Source: Chitinophagaceae bacterium (GTDB lineage Bacteria; Bacteroidota; Bacteroidia; Chitinophagales; Chitinophagaceae). Taken from it: 57,730 nt of DNA. Below, one piece after another: positions 35,713-44,257 of the stretch (position 1 is its first letter; every line of letters starts with the position of its first letter). The position numbers were made by a program, and so were the translations under genes. The stretch covers positions 1-57,730 of the forward strand of contig JAEUVD010000021.1 in NCBI GenBank assembly GCA_016787065.1, in the 5' to 3' direction. The notes beneath the pieces were generated by a model. The model was given only the letters and a program-made list of their open reading frames with translations, had not been told where the DNA came from and searched no databases.

Positions 35713-36632
35713 AAAATATTGTAATTGCTTTTTTAATCCTCTGTTTGAATTTTACCACCTTCGCGCAGGAATTTAATTGCAAGGTGAATGTAATGGCTGA
35801 GCAAATACCGGGTGTTGACCCTAAAGTATTTACCACCATGCAACAGGCCATCATGGAGTTTGTTAATACGCGTAAATGGACCAACGACACCTATCAAACC
35901 AAAGAGAAAATTGAACTTGTATTTTCGATCGTTTTAAGTAAGAAAATTGAAGATGTAGAGGGTGGTTATACTGGCAGAATATCAATTCAATCGAAACGCC
36001 CCATTTTTAATACCGGCTTGCAGAGCACTATGATCAATTTCATGGATAAAGATTTTCAAATTCGCTATACGCAGTTTCAGCCTATAACCTTCAACGATAA
36101 TACCGTTTCCGGTTCCGAACCATTAGAATCAAATCTTTCAGCCATCATAGCGTATTACTGTTATATTGCCCTCGGACTAGACTATGACAGCTTCTCGTTA
36201 AAGGGAGGAACTGAATATTTTAATAAAGCTTTGAATATTGCGAACAATGCTCCGGAGCATAAAAACATTGATGGATGGCGAGCGAATGATAAAGATCAGA
36301 AGAATAGATATTGGTTAGTAGATCAAGTATTAAATAGTCGATTCGCCTCGATGCGCGAGGTGTTTTACAAATACCATCGCATGGGTTTAGATATGTTACT
36401 CAGTGATGAGGAAACGGCTAAAATTAATTTAGGTATTGTGTTTCCGATGCTTCAAATTGTAAATCAAGATAACCCGGGAAGTCATCTCATGCGTTTTTTT
36501 ATGAATGCTAAGAATGAAGAATTTTTGGGCTATATATCGTCATTGGCTCCCGGAGAACGACAAAAAATTATTCCTATTCTAACCCAGATTGATGTGTCCA
36601 ATGCTAGTAAATACTTGGCTTTAATGAAATAA
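35709..36632 (+). CDS. DUF4835 family secreted protein
   Basis: 307 residues: a signal peptide (MKNIVIAFLILCLNFTTFAQ), then a mixed alpha/beta body with FNCKVNVMAEQIPGVDPKVF, VNTRKWTNDTYQTKEKIE, LVFSIVLS and FQITYTQFQP-like strands, and SNLSAIIAYYCYIALGLDYD, all typical of DUF4835. The family regularly follows coaBC in Bacteroidota and precedes recN; recN is absent here. Periplasmic or outer-membrane-associated; function unknown. The start overlaps the coaBC stop by four bases; the stop overlaps the DUF4296 start by one base. Confidence 0.88.
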   Translation: MKNIVIAFLILCLNFTTFAQEFNCKVNVMAEQIPGVDPKVFTTMQQAIMEFVNTRKWTNDTYQTKEKIELVFSIVLSKKIEDVEGGYTGRISIQSKRPIFNTGLQSTMINFMDKDFQIRYTQFQPITFNDNTVSGSEPLESNLSAIIAYYCYIALGLDYDSFSLKGGTEYFNKALNIANNAPEHKNIDGWRANDKDQKNRYWLVDQVLNSRFASMREVFYKYHRMGLDMLLSDEETAKINLGIVFPMLQIVNQDNPGSHLMRFFMNAKNEEFLGYISSLAPGERQKIIPILTQIDVSNASKYLALMK

Positions 36633-36976
36633 TGAAACAAGTTAAACTACTTACATTAACGATAGGGTTCACGATGATGCTTTCATGTGCTGAGGAGAAG
36701 CCCGACATTCCGCCTAAAAAAATGAAAGCGTTATTGTATGAAATTCATATAGCCGAAGCCCTGGCACAGCATCTTCCGAAAGACTCGCTTCAGCTTACAT
36801 TAAAAAATACAGACTCTTTAAAGCAGTTTACAGCTGATATTTTGTTGCGATATAAAGTTACCGATAAGATGCTACAAGAAAGTATGGATTACTACAAGAA
36901 GCATCCTGTATTACTCGATTCGATATACACTGAAATGCTATCGGAAATTGCCGTTGAGCAAGCTCGCTTGAAATAG
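36632..36976 (+). CDS. DUF4296 lipoprotein
   Basis: 114 residues with a lipoprotein signal (LTIGFTMMLSCAEEKPD). The helical DUF4296 domain shows KMKALLYEIHIAEALAQHLP, FTADILLRYKVTDKMLQESM and YYKKHPVLLDSIYTEML, the standard pattern. It starts within the DUF4835 stop (TAATG). Function unknown; it closes the bamD-rpoZ-coaBC operon. Convergent kmo ends 10 bases downstream. Confidence 0.82.
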   Translation: MKQVKLLTLTIGFTMMLSCAEEKPDIPPKKMKALLYEIHIAEALAQHLPKDSLQLTLKNTDSLKQFTADILLRYKVTDKMLQESMDYYKKHPVLLDSIYTEMLSEIAVEQARLK

Positions 36977-36986
36977 TTAAATGCTC

Positions 36987-38360
36987 TTATACGGCATCTA
37001 CATGGGTTTTGTAAGCCTTCAACATTTCTTCTAACTTTAGTTTGAAAGCATCCTGCAGAATAAGCACATCAAATGCACCTTCTGCCATTATGTTAGCCAG
37101 TAGTTCATCCTGTGCTTTCAAACAATGAATCGCATAGCTATAAGGTGTATTCGAGAAAGAGACCATTTCATACACCGAGTTAAAATACTGTGGATATAAG
37201 AGTCCGATTTGTTTTTCGATGCGTTTACGTTCTAAGAAAATGGGGTCGGCTACTAAATCACGCATTTCAATAAAATTCTGTAAGGCGAGGTCTGCAACCG
37301 CATCACCATTTTTCTTACGCGCCTCTTGATAAGCCGGTAAAATCTCAAGCCAATTGTCATCTCCTTTTTCCGCCATGAGTTCCATGAGCGTACTACAATC
37401 TTCAAAACCAGCATTCATTCCTTGTCCGAAAAACGGAACAATAGCATGCGCGGCATCACCAATCAACATACTTTTATCGGAATAGGTCCAAGGGTAGCAT
37501 TTCACCGTTACCAATGAGGCCGTTGGGTTATTTTTGAAATCGTTGATATAGTTAGGCATGAGGGCTATAACGTCGGGGAAGTAGGTTTCAAATAATTGGT
37601 GAATAGCTTCATCATTATTTCCTATTGAATTAAACGACGGCGAACCATCATACGGGAAAAACAAGGTACAAGTAAAAGAGCCATCAATATTTGGTAAGGC
37701 AATCAACATAAAGTTCTTTCGTGGCCAAATGTGCAGCGCATTTTTGTCGAGTTGGAAATTACCTTGATCGTCGGGAGAAATATGTAGTTCTTTATAGCCG
37801 TATTCGATATAAAACTGATGATAGTTAAATCGATCGCGTTTGAGGTAAGCATTTCGAAGAGCAGAAAAGGCCCCGTCTGCTGCTATAATCATATCATTTT
37901 GGAAACGCGTTTCGGTTAATCCGCTGTCTAGATTTTCTAAATAAATTTCGTTACGATCGATATCAACTTCGGTAATGCGCTGATTAAATTGAATGTTTAC
38001 ACCGGCTTCTTCCGCAAGGGTCATTAATTTTCGGTTTAATTCACCTCGACTCACCGAATAAATCGCTTCATTATTTTTTCCATAATGTTGGAAGACGGTA
38101 CTGCCATCGGTATGATGGATACAACGTCCAAACATTGGGATAGCGATTTCTTCGATATCTCTGCGTAAACCGGCAAGTTCCAATGCTTTCCACCCGCGAA
38201 CACTCATAGCAAGGTTAATTGATTTTCCTGCGCTGATGTTGTTCTTACGCATATCTGGTCTGCGTTCAAGTAAATCTACGGTAAACCCTTTTTTCTTTAA
38301 AAGCACGGCCAACAGCGACCCAACGAGTCCTGCACCGATAATGGTGATTTTTTTCTTCAT
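36987..38360 (-). CDS. kmo: Kynurenine 3-monooxygenase
   Basis: A 457-residue FAD- and NADPH-dependent hydroxylase turning kynurenine into 3-hydroxykynurenine. N-terminal Rossmann motif ITIIGAGLVGSLLAVLLKKK, the KMO-specific KSINLAMSVRGWKALE, IIAADGAFSALRNAY, then the FAD-binding GDAAHAIVPFFGQGMNAGFE. The C-terminal helical part ends in hydrophobic and charged residues without a clear membrane anchor. No kynureninase, tryptophan dioxygenase or HAAO is nearby, so the rest of the pathway (catabolism or quinolinate for NAD) lies elsewhere if present. It lies five bases downstream of the polyprenyl synthase and is probably co-transcribed. Confidence 0.93.
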   Translation of the reverse strand: MKKKITIIGAGLVGSLLAVLLKKKGFTVDLLERRPDMRKNNISAGKSINLAMSVRGWKALELAGLRRDIEEIAIPMFGRCIHHTDGSTVFQHYGKNNEAIYSVSRGELNRKLMTLAEEAGVNIQFNQRITEVDIDRNEIYLENLDSGLTETRFQNDMIIAADGAFSALRNAYLKRDRFNYHQFYIEYGYKELHISPDDQGNFQLDKNALHIWPRKNFMLIALPNIDGSFTCTLFFPYDGSPSFNSIGNNDEAIHQLFETYFPDVIALMPNYINDFKNNPTASLVTVKCYPWTYSDKSMLIGDAAHAIVPFFGQGMNAGFEDCSTLMELMAEKGDDNWLEILPAYQEARKKNGDAVADLALQNFIEMRDLVADPIFLERKRIEKQIGLLYPQYFNSVYEMVSFSNTPYSYAIHCLKAQDELLANIMAEGAFDVLILQDAFKLKLEEMLKAYKTHVDAV

Positions 38361-38365
38361 CGTTT

Positions 38366-39328
38366 TTATTTTTTTCTGAGTACCGTGTAGTTAATAAGGC
38401 GTTCCATGTGATTTCTCGCCTCTCCGGGGTCAAAAGTATTTAAAATTTCCAAGGCTTCAAGTACAAAACGTTGCATGGTTTCTTCGGCATATTTAATTCC
38501 GCCATGATCAATTACTTGTTGAATTACGAATTGAACATCTTCTTTGGTATTTTTTTTCTTTTTGAAAATAGAAATAATAGATCGTTTTATTGCAGCATTA
38601 CAGTGGTGTAATGTATAAATAAGTGGAAGCGTCATTTTTTTCTCACGTATATCATTACCGGTTGGTTTTCCAACGTTATCGGTACCATAGTCGAAGAGGT
38701 CATCTTTAATTTGGAAAGCGATGCCGGCTTTTTCTCCGAAAAGGGCCATTTTATCAGCCATTTGCGTGTCTTGTTTAGCTGAATAAGCCCCTGCAGCGCA
38801 AGCGGAGGAAATTAGAGAAGCTGTTTTGCAGCGAATAATATCGAAATAAATAGCCTCTGTAATATCCAGTTTTCGAGCTTTTTCAATTTGAAGTAATTCT
38901 CCCTCACTCATCTCTTTTACGGCTTTTGCAAGAATTTCAAGAATATGAAAGTCCTGATTTCCAAGGGAAAGGAGCAAGCCTTTCGATAGCAAGTAATCGC
39001 CCACTAGCACAGCGATTTTATTTTTCCAGAGGGCGTTCAAACTAAAAAAGCCACGTCGTTCGTCGGCATCATCCACCACATCGTCATGAACAAGGGTAGC
39101 AGTATGTAGAAGTTCAATTAGGGAAGCGGCTCGATAAGTTACCGGGTTAATTTCACCGCAAATTTTTGCGGATAGCATCACGAACATTGGCCTTAATTGC
39201 TTTCCCTTTGAGCGAACTACATATTTCATTATTTTGTCAAGTAAGGAAACCTGACTTTGCACGGCGGCATTAAAAACCTGTTGAAATTCATCGAATTCGT
39301 TTTGCAGGTATATTTTAATTTCTTTCAT
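38366..39328 (-). CDS. Polyprenyl diphosphate synthase (octaprenyl/solanesyl type)
   Basis: A 320-residue trans-isoprenyl synthase that elongates farnesyl diphosphate, most likely for the menaquinone side chain. First Asp-rich motif in LVHDDVVDDADERRG, second in QIKDDLFDYGTDNVGKPTG; GKQLRPMFVMLSAK binds the diphosphate. Length and motif spacing are usual for the IspB group. It is first gene of the minus-strand pair with kmo. Exact chain length cannot be read safely. Confidence 0.92.
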   Translation of the reverse strand: MKEIKIYLQNEFDEFQQVFNAAVQSQVSLLDKIMKYVVRSKGKQLRPMFVMLSAKICGEINPVTYRAASLIELLHTATLVHDDVVDDADERRGFFSLNALWKNKIAVLVGDYLLSKGLLLSLGNQDFHILEILAKAVKEMSEGELLQIEKARKLDITEAIYFDIIRCKTASLISSACAAGAYSAKQDTQMADKMALFGEKAGIAFQIKDDLFDYGTDNVGKPTGNDIREKKMTLPLIYTLHHCNAAIKRSIISIFKKKKNTKEDVQFVIQQVIDHGGIKYAEETMQRFVLEALEILNTFDPGEARNHMERLINYTVLRKK

Positions 39329-39450
39329 ATTTCCCTTCCATCTTAAAATGTTAAAGATTTCGCTATTTTAAATAAGTTGAAAATCAATAAAGTATATTCT
39401 CTTTTTGTTTAAAAAAATTAAGGTTAAACCTTTTTTTTACCAAAAATTTA

Positions 39451-39458
39451 TATATTTG
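39451..39458 (+). promoter_or_regulatory. Probable -7 element (TATATTTG) of the first OmpA gene
   Basis: An exact TAnnTTTG match 32 bases before the ATG. The upstream region is A/T-rich without a clean -33 TTTG, perhaps replaced by an UP-like tract. Confidence 0.4.
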
Positions 39459-39490
39459 CGCGAATATATTAAAAATTAAACTAAGCAATT

Positions 39491-41221
39491 ATGTCGAGTA
39501 AAAAGTACTTATTTCTGTCCTTATTTGGATTGTTAGCAGCTTTCAGCACTCGCGCTCAGGAAGAAACCACTACGTCAGGCACCGTTTATCGTGGTGCTGG
39601 TTACGATGTAACGGATACAACGTTAATTCCTGAACGCCGAATGGAGCAACAGCGAGATTTTCTATCATCGCAGTATGATTTCCCTTCAAAACCACGTAAT
39701 CAGTGGGAATTAGGAATCAGTTTCGGATCATTTAATGTTTCCGGAGATGTTCGTTCTAAAAATATTTTTACTGCTAAAAACCCAGGACAAACCGTTGGAT
39801 TTGGTGTTCATCTTCGTAAAGCTTGGGGATACATTATTTCAACTCGTTTACAATTTATACATGGTACTGCATCAGGGTTCAACTGGCAACCAGGTACAGG
39901 TTATTGGGGAAAATCGGGTAACCCATGGATGTCTACTGGATATGGCACAGGTGCGCCGTACTCAACAACGTATTCCGCCAATCCGGTGTTTTATAACTAC
40001 AAAACGAATATTGATGAGTTATCATTTCAGTTAGTAGCATCACTAAACAACATCAAGTTCCATAAAGCGCGTAACAAAGCAAGTTTGTATGCGTTAGCCG
40101 GTATCGGTGGAAGTTTGTATGATACTTGGGTAGATGCCTTAAATGCTAAAGGTGCTCGTTATAATTTTAATACAATTCTTACTAAAAAATACGCGAACGA
40201 ATCACCTAACTGGTGGAATACGTATCGTACACGTAAGCAAAAAAATACCGACTTAAAACAATTGTTTGACGGTAAATATGAAACACGTGCTGAGCGTCAT
40301 GATAACCGTCCTTGGTTCGGTAAAGAAAGAACGTACCGTACAATCTTAACGGTTGGTTTAGGTATTCAGTTCAAATTAGGACGTAAAGTATCATTAGCTA
40401 TTGAAGACAAATGGTCTTATACGAATGATGACTTAGTAGACGGTCAACGCTGGCAAGAATGGCCTCAACCAGGTTATGGTGGAGCTGCTATGACGCGTGA
40501 TTTTGATACTTACAATTATTTATCTATTGGATTGAATCTTCACTTAGGTGGTAAATCAGTTGAGCCATTATGGTGGATGAATCCATTGGATTATGGTTAT
40601 ACCAATATGCATAAACCAGTTTCTAATGATTGTTCTACTGATCAAGATGGTGATGGTGTATCAGATTGTTTCGATCGTTGTCCTGATACTCCTGCTGGTG
40701 TAGCCGTGGATACACATGGTTGTCCATTAGATACTGATGGAGACGGTGTTCCTGACTTTAAAGATAAGCAATTAATTACGCCAACCGAATGTCAACCTAC
40801 CGATGCAGATGGTATTGGTACATGTCCTGATCCTGATTGTTGTGATCAACCACATCATACACCAACTTGTGGCGACATTAACAGTGGTTCTATCATGTTC
40901 ACACCAGGTTCATCTAAATTAAATGGTTCTTCAGTTTCTATGTTGAATACGTTAGCTAATCAAATGCGTCAAAGCCCTGATTGTAAAGTTGTAGTGGTTG
41001 GTAATGGTAACGGAAGTAAATTGGAGCAACAACGTTCTTGGGATCGTGTGAATGCTGTAATCAATTACATGGTGGATAATCAAAGTATCGATCGTGATCG
41101 TTTCATTTTCCAATACGGTCGTGCAGGTAATCCAAATTCTGTAGATTATCGTTCTGCAGGAGATGGTGAAGAAGGTCCATCTAATATGCCTCCTCCATTC
41201 CCTAATTTACGTAGAGATTAA
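39491..41221 (+). CDS. OmpA-family outer-membrane protein with TSP3 repeats (paralogue 1)
   Basis: 576 residues: signal peptide to about residue 22 (ending STRAQ), a barrel-like N-terminal domain (WELGISFGSFNVSGDVRSKN, GFGVHLRKAWGYIISTRLQF, SIGLNLHLGGK), calcium-type thrombospondin-3 repeats with Cys (DQDGDGVSDCFDRCPDTPAG, about 384-455), then an OmpA-like C-terminal domain (GSIMFTPGSSKLNGSSVSML, LEQQRSWDRVNAVINYMV). The usual Asp in the peptidoglycan-binding GHTD-like loop is replaced (VVVGNGNGS). Codons favour CGT and GGT, as in highly expressed genes. It has its own promoter and a strong terminator, and stands just before a close paralogue. Probably a major surface protein. Confidence 0.88.
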   Translation: MSSKKYLFLSLFGLLAAFSTRAQEETTTSGTVYRGAGYDVTDTTLIPERRMEQQRDFLSSQYDFPSKPRNQWELGISFGSFNVSGDVRSKNIFTAKNPGQTVGFGVHLRKAWGYIISTRLQFIHGTASGFNWQPGTGYWGKSGNPWMSTGYGTGAPYSTTYSANPVFYNYKTNIDELSFQLVASLNNIKFHKARNKASLYALAGIGGSLYDTWVDALNAKGARYNFNTILTKKYANESPNWWNTYRTRKQKNTDLKQLFDGKYETRAERHDNRPWFGKERTYRTILTVGLGIQFKLGRKVSLAIEDKWSYTNDDLVDGQRWQEWPQPGYGGAAMTRDFDTYNYLSIGLNLHLGGKSVEPLWWMNPLDYGYTNMHKPVSNDCSTDQDGDGVSDCFDRCPDTPAGVAVDTHGCPLDTDGDGVPDFKDKQLITPTECQPTDADGIGTCPDPDCCDQPHHTPTCGDINSGSIMFTPGSSKLNGSSVSMLNTLANQMRQSPDCKVVVVGNGNGSKLEQQRSWDRVNAVINYMVDNQSIDRDRFIFQYGRAGNPNSVDYRSAGDGEEGPSNMPPPFPNLRRD

Positions 41222-41242
41222 TCCAAAACTTAGTTTAATAGT

Positions 41243-41278
41243 AAAAGGAGAACTTTAAATAGTTCTCCTTTTTTTATT
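41243..41278 (+). terminator. Rho-independent terminator after the first OmpA gene
   Basis: A perfect 12-bp stem (41243-41254 with 41261-41272), core AAGGAGAACT paired with AGTTCTCCTT, six-base loop, then a T-run. It separates the two OmpA paralogues. Confidence 0.85.
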
Positions 41279-41363
41279 ATAAGATACGATTCATGGAAGT
41301 ATATGAAAATCAAATTATATATGATTTATTATCAGTAAAAATAAAATTTTTCCAAAAAAATTT

Positions 41364-41395
41364 TTTGAAACTAATAGGTCAAGCCCCTATATTTG
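41364..41395 (+). promoter_or_regulatory. Promoter of the second OmpA gene (TTTG-N20-TATATTTG)
   Basis: TTTG at 41364-41367 is followed after 20 bases by TATATTTG at 41388-41395, a full match to the Bacteroidota consensus. It predicts a start near 41402 and an A/T-rich leader of about 45 bases. Confidence 0.7.
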
Positions 41396-41446
41396 CAGGA
41401 ATTACAATTTTACTTATAAAAAACTCATATCAATAAATAGCAATTT

Positions 41447-43141
41447 ATGTTTAGCAAAAAGTACATTATTTTAACCAGCATTCTAGCGTTGTTCGCCGTA
41501 AGTGGGCTTCGAGCGCAGAATACCAATGATGCCATGTATCGAGGTGGCGGCTATGATTACAACGATTCAACCTTGATTCCTTCAAAGCGTGCTGCACAGC
41601 AAAAGGATTTTTTGAATGGAAATTACGATTTCCCTGCGTTACCACGTAACCAATGGGAAGTAGGAATTAGCGGTGGAATGTTGAACATTTCCGGTGACGT
41701 TCGTTCAAAAACTTTATTCAATATGCCTATTAAGCCTTTAAACACGTTAGGTTGGGGCTTATCGGTTCGTAAAGCATGGGGTTATGTAATCTCAACTCGT
41801 TTGAATTATGTACATGGTTCAGCTTCTGGTTATAACTATGAAGCTAGTGAAAACTACTGGGGGCACTCTGCCAACCCTTATTTCGCTGCTGGTTATACGC
41901 AAGATGTTTACTACAGCTATAAATCAGTTCTTAATGAATTGACATTGCAAGTAGTTGCTTCTTTAAATAACTTGAAATTCCATAAGGCACGTAATAAGTT
42001 TTCGCACTACTTCTATTTAGGAGGTGGTGGTATGACTTATCATACTATGATGGACTTGAAAGATGGTAATAACGGAAATGCTAATTACGATTTCAGTAAG
42101 GTTCCAGGAGCTTCTGGAAATACCGGAAATTCGCTATACCAAAGTCGTAAAGACATTAATAAATTCTTGAAGGATTTCTTCGATGGCGAATACGAAACAG
42201 AAGCGGAAGCTCATGCTAACCGTGGTCGTTTCTTGAAAAAGCACACAGTTCGTCCGGTATTTAATATCGGTTTAGGAACTCAAATTCGCTTAACACGTAA
42301 ATTATCTTTATCTGTAGAAGATAAAATGACTATTACAATGGATGACTTATTAGACGGTTATCGTTGGCAAGAGCGTCCTCGTTCTGAGGATGGAAGTAAA
42401 GTTGCTTCTGCTATGACGCGTGATTTCGATAATATCAACTATTTCAGCATAGGGTTAAATCTTAACTTAGGTGGTAAGGCAGTTGATCCATTATGGTGGA
42501 TGAATCCATTGGATTATGGCTACAACGGTTTGAAAAACGTGAAACCTAAAGATAGCAAATGTGATAAAGATAGCGATGGCGATGGTATTTCTGATTGTTT
42601 CGATCGTTGTCCTAACACACCAGGTGGTGTAGCTGTTGATTCTCACGGTTGTCCGTTTGATACCGATGGTGATGGTGTTGCTGACTACAAAGACAAGCAA
42701 TTAATTACTCCTACAGAATGTCAACCAGTAGATGCTGATGGTGTTGGTAAATGCCCTGAACATTGTTGCGATAATCCTCCTCCTCCAAAAACTTGTAACT
42801 TAAATTCAGGTTCAATTACATTCCCATCAGGTTCAGCTAAATTAACTTCTGCAGGAAATATTTCCTTGAACAACTTAGCGAATTCAATGCGTGCTAACCC
42901 TAACTGTAAAGCGGTAATTATCGGTTGTGGTAACGGTAGCAAAATTGAACAACAACGTTCATGGGATCGTGTTAACGCAGTAATCAACTACATGGTGGAT
43001 AACCAAGGTATCGATCGTGAGCGTTTCATCTTCCAATATGGTAGCGGTTGTGAAGCTAATACAGTTGAATTCCGTGGTGCGGCTGAAGGTCAGGAAGGTC
43101 CATCTAATGTACCTCCTCCATTCCCGAACTTGAAAAAATAA
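41447..43141 (+). CDS. OmpA-family outer-membrane protein with TSP3 repeats (paralogue 2)
   Basis: 564 residues with the same build as the preceding gene and clearly related along its whole length: signal peptide, shared MYRGGGYDYNDSTLIPSKR-like N-terminus, WEVGISGGMLNISGDVRSKT, TSP3 repeats (DSDGDGISDCFDRCPNTPGG) and an OmpA-like end (LEQQRSWDRVN here IEQQRSWDRVNAVINYMV). The DAP-contacting Asp loop is again changed (VIIGCGNGS). The barrel loops differ most between the two copies. Own promoter and own terminator, so the copies can be expressed independently. Confidence 0.88.
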   Translation: MFSKKYIILTSILALFAVSGLRAQNTNDAMYRGGGYDYNDSTLIPSKRAAQQKDFLNGNYDFPALPRNQWEVGISGGMLNISGDVRSKTLFNMPIKPLNTLGWGLSVRKAWGYVISTRLNYVHGSASGYNYEASENYWGHSANPYFAAGYTQDVYYSYKSVLNELTLQVVASLNNLKFHKARNKFSHYFYLGGGGMTYHTMMDLKDGNNGNANYDFSKVPGASGNTGNSLYQSRKDINKFLKDFFDGEYETEAEAHANRGRFLKKHTVRPVFNIGLGTQIRLTRKLSLSVEDKMTITMDDLLDGYRWQERPRSEDGSKVASAMTRDFDNINYFSIGLNLNLGGKAVDPLWWMNPLDYGYNGLKNVKPKDSKCDKDSDGDGISDCFDRCPNTPGGVAVDSHGCPFDTDGDGVADYKDKQLITPTECQPVDADGVGKCPEHCCDNPPPPKTCNLNSGSITFPSGSAKLTSAGNISLNNLANSMRANPNCKAVIIGCGNGSKIEQQRSWDRVNAVINYMVDNQGIDRERFIFQYGSGCEANTVEFRGAAEGQEGPSNVPPPFPNLKK

Positions 43142-43167
43142 GCGTACTTTTTGCCTTACAAATACAT

Positions 43168-43200
43168 AAAGAGTCCTGATAAATTCAGGGCTCTTTTTTT
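43168..43200 (+). terminator. Rho-independent terminator after the second OmpA gene
   Basis: A 12-bp stem with one G-U pair (AAAGAGTCCTGA at 43168-43179 with TCAGGGCTCTTT at 43185-43196), five-base loop, T-run to 43200. Confidence 0.82.
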
Positions 43201-43245
43201 GCGTTAAAACTTTTCAAATTGTCAAGCACATAAAAGCCGGCTACT

Positions 43246-43253
43246 TACATTTG
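43246..43253 (+). promoter_or_regulatory. Probable -7 element (TACATTTG) of batB
   Basis: An exact TAnnTTTG match with a TTG at 43219-43221 (24-base gap). The predicted transcription start, about 43259-43260, coincides with the GTG start codon at 43259, implying a leaderless or nearly leaderless mRNA. Confidence 0.4.
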
Positions 43254-43258
43254 CGGCG

Positions 43259-44257
43259 GTGTTACGATTTCAAGATATAGAAGTATTATGGTTATGGTTA
43301 TTGATACCTATTTTAGTGCTGCTTTATTTTCGTTATACCCAACATCGAAAAAAAATACTTAATAAGCTTGGAGATCGGAATCTTATTACCCGCTTAATTC
43401 CGGCATATAGCAAGAACCGACAGTATGTAAAGCTGATCTTGAGTGGTTTAGCTCTGTTCTTTTTAGTTCTTGCAATGGCTAACTTGCAAGGCAATGCTAA
43501 ATCACAAAAAATACAGCGAAAAGGTATTGATGTTATTATAGCCTTGGATGTAAGTAAAAGTATGTTGGCCAGGGATGTGGCGCCCGATCGTTTACAGGCA
43601 GCTAAACAATGCATCAGTAAATTACTTGATCAGATAGGAAATAATCGTGTAGCCTTAGTGTTATTCGCAGGCAGGTCTTATATGTCGGTGCCTCTTACCG
43701 TTGATATTTCTGCGCTAAAAATGAACTTGGCAACAGCCAATCCGGATGTAGTACCTAGTCAGGGAACCAATCTCGCAGAGGCTCTTGAAATGGCACGCAA
43801 AACATTTAATTCGAAGGAATTACGGTATAAAAGTATCGTTCTGCTTAGTGATGGTGAAGATCATGATGATAAGGCATTGCAGGAGGCAAAAAAGGCATTA
43901 GATGAGGGTATTACCATTCAAACAATCGGTATTGGTTCGGAAAAAGGTTCAACGCTTTTCGACCCTCAAACGGGAACGAACAAATTGGACAAAGATGGAA
44001 AGGAAGTTATATCAATATTAAACGAAACGGAACTTCAACAAATTGCAAGCGCCGGAAAGGGTGAGTATTATCGATTGTATAAGCCCGACCTCACTGCGAA
44101 TAAATTAGCATCAGCCATTAATAAAGCAGAACAGCGTGATTTTGGTGTGGCCTTATTCACAGACTATGATTCCTACTTTCAATATTTTCTTTTAGTGGCT
44201 TTTCTATTACTTCTTGTTGAGTTTTTTATTCCGGAGTTTAAAACTGCTTTGTCGTGA
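43259..44257 (+). CDS. batB: vWA-domain membrane protein BatB
   Basis: 332 residues with two N-terminal membrane segments (about 8-24 and 58-74), a von Willebrand A domain and a C-terminal membrane helix (about 305-325). The MIDAS residues are intact: DVSKS (97-101), the Thr in SQGTNLAEAL and LLSDGEDHD. The protein ends in FIPEFK. This layout, followed by a TPR protein, is the BatB-BatC pair of the Bacteroides aerotolerance cluster, whose exact biochemistry remains unclear. The start is GTG; no ATG occurs before the second membrane segment. batA and batD are not in the window. The batC start overlaps the stop (GTGA). Confidence 0.85.
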   Translation: MLRFQDIEVLWLWLLIPILVLLYFRYTQHRKKILNKLGDRNLITRLIPAYSKNRQYVKLILSGLALFFLVLAMANLQGNAKSQKIQRKGIDVIIALDVSKSMLARDVAPDRLQAAKQCISKLLDQIGNNRVALVLFAGRSYMSVPLTVDISALKMNLATANPDVVPSQGTNLAEALEMARKTFNSKELRYKSIVLLSDGEDHDDKALQEAKKALDEGITIQTIGIGSEKGSTLFDPQTGTNKLDKDGKEVISILNETELQQIASAGKGEYYRLYKPDLTANKLASAINKAEQRDFGVALFTDYDSYFQYFLLVAFLLLLVEFFIPEFKTALS

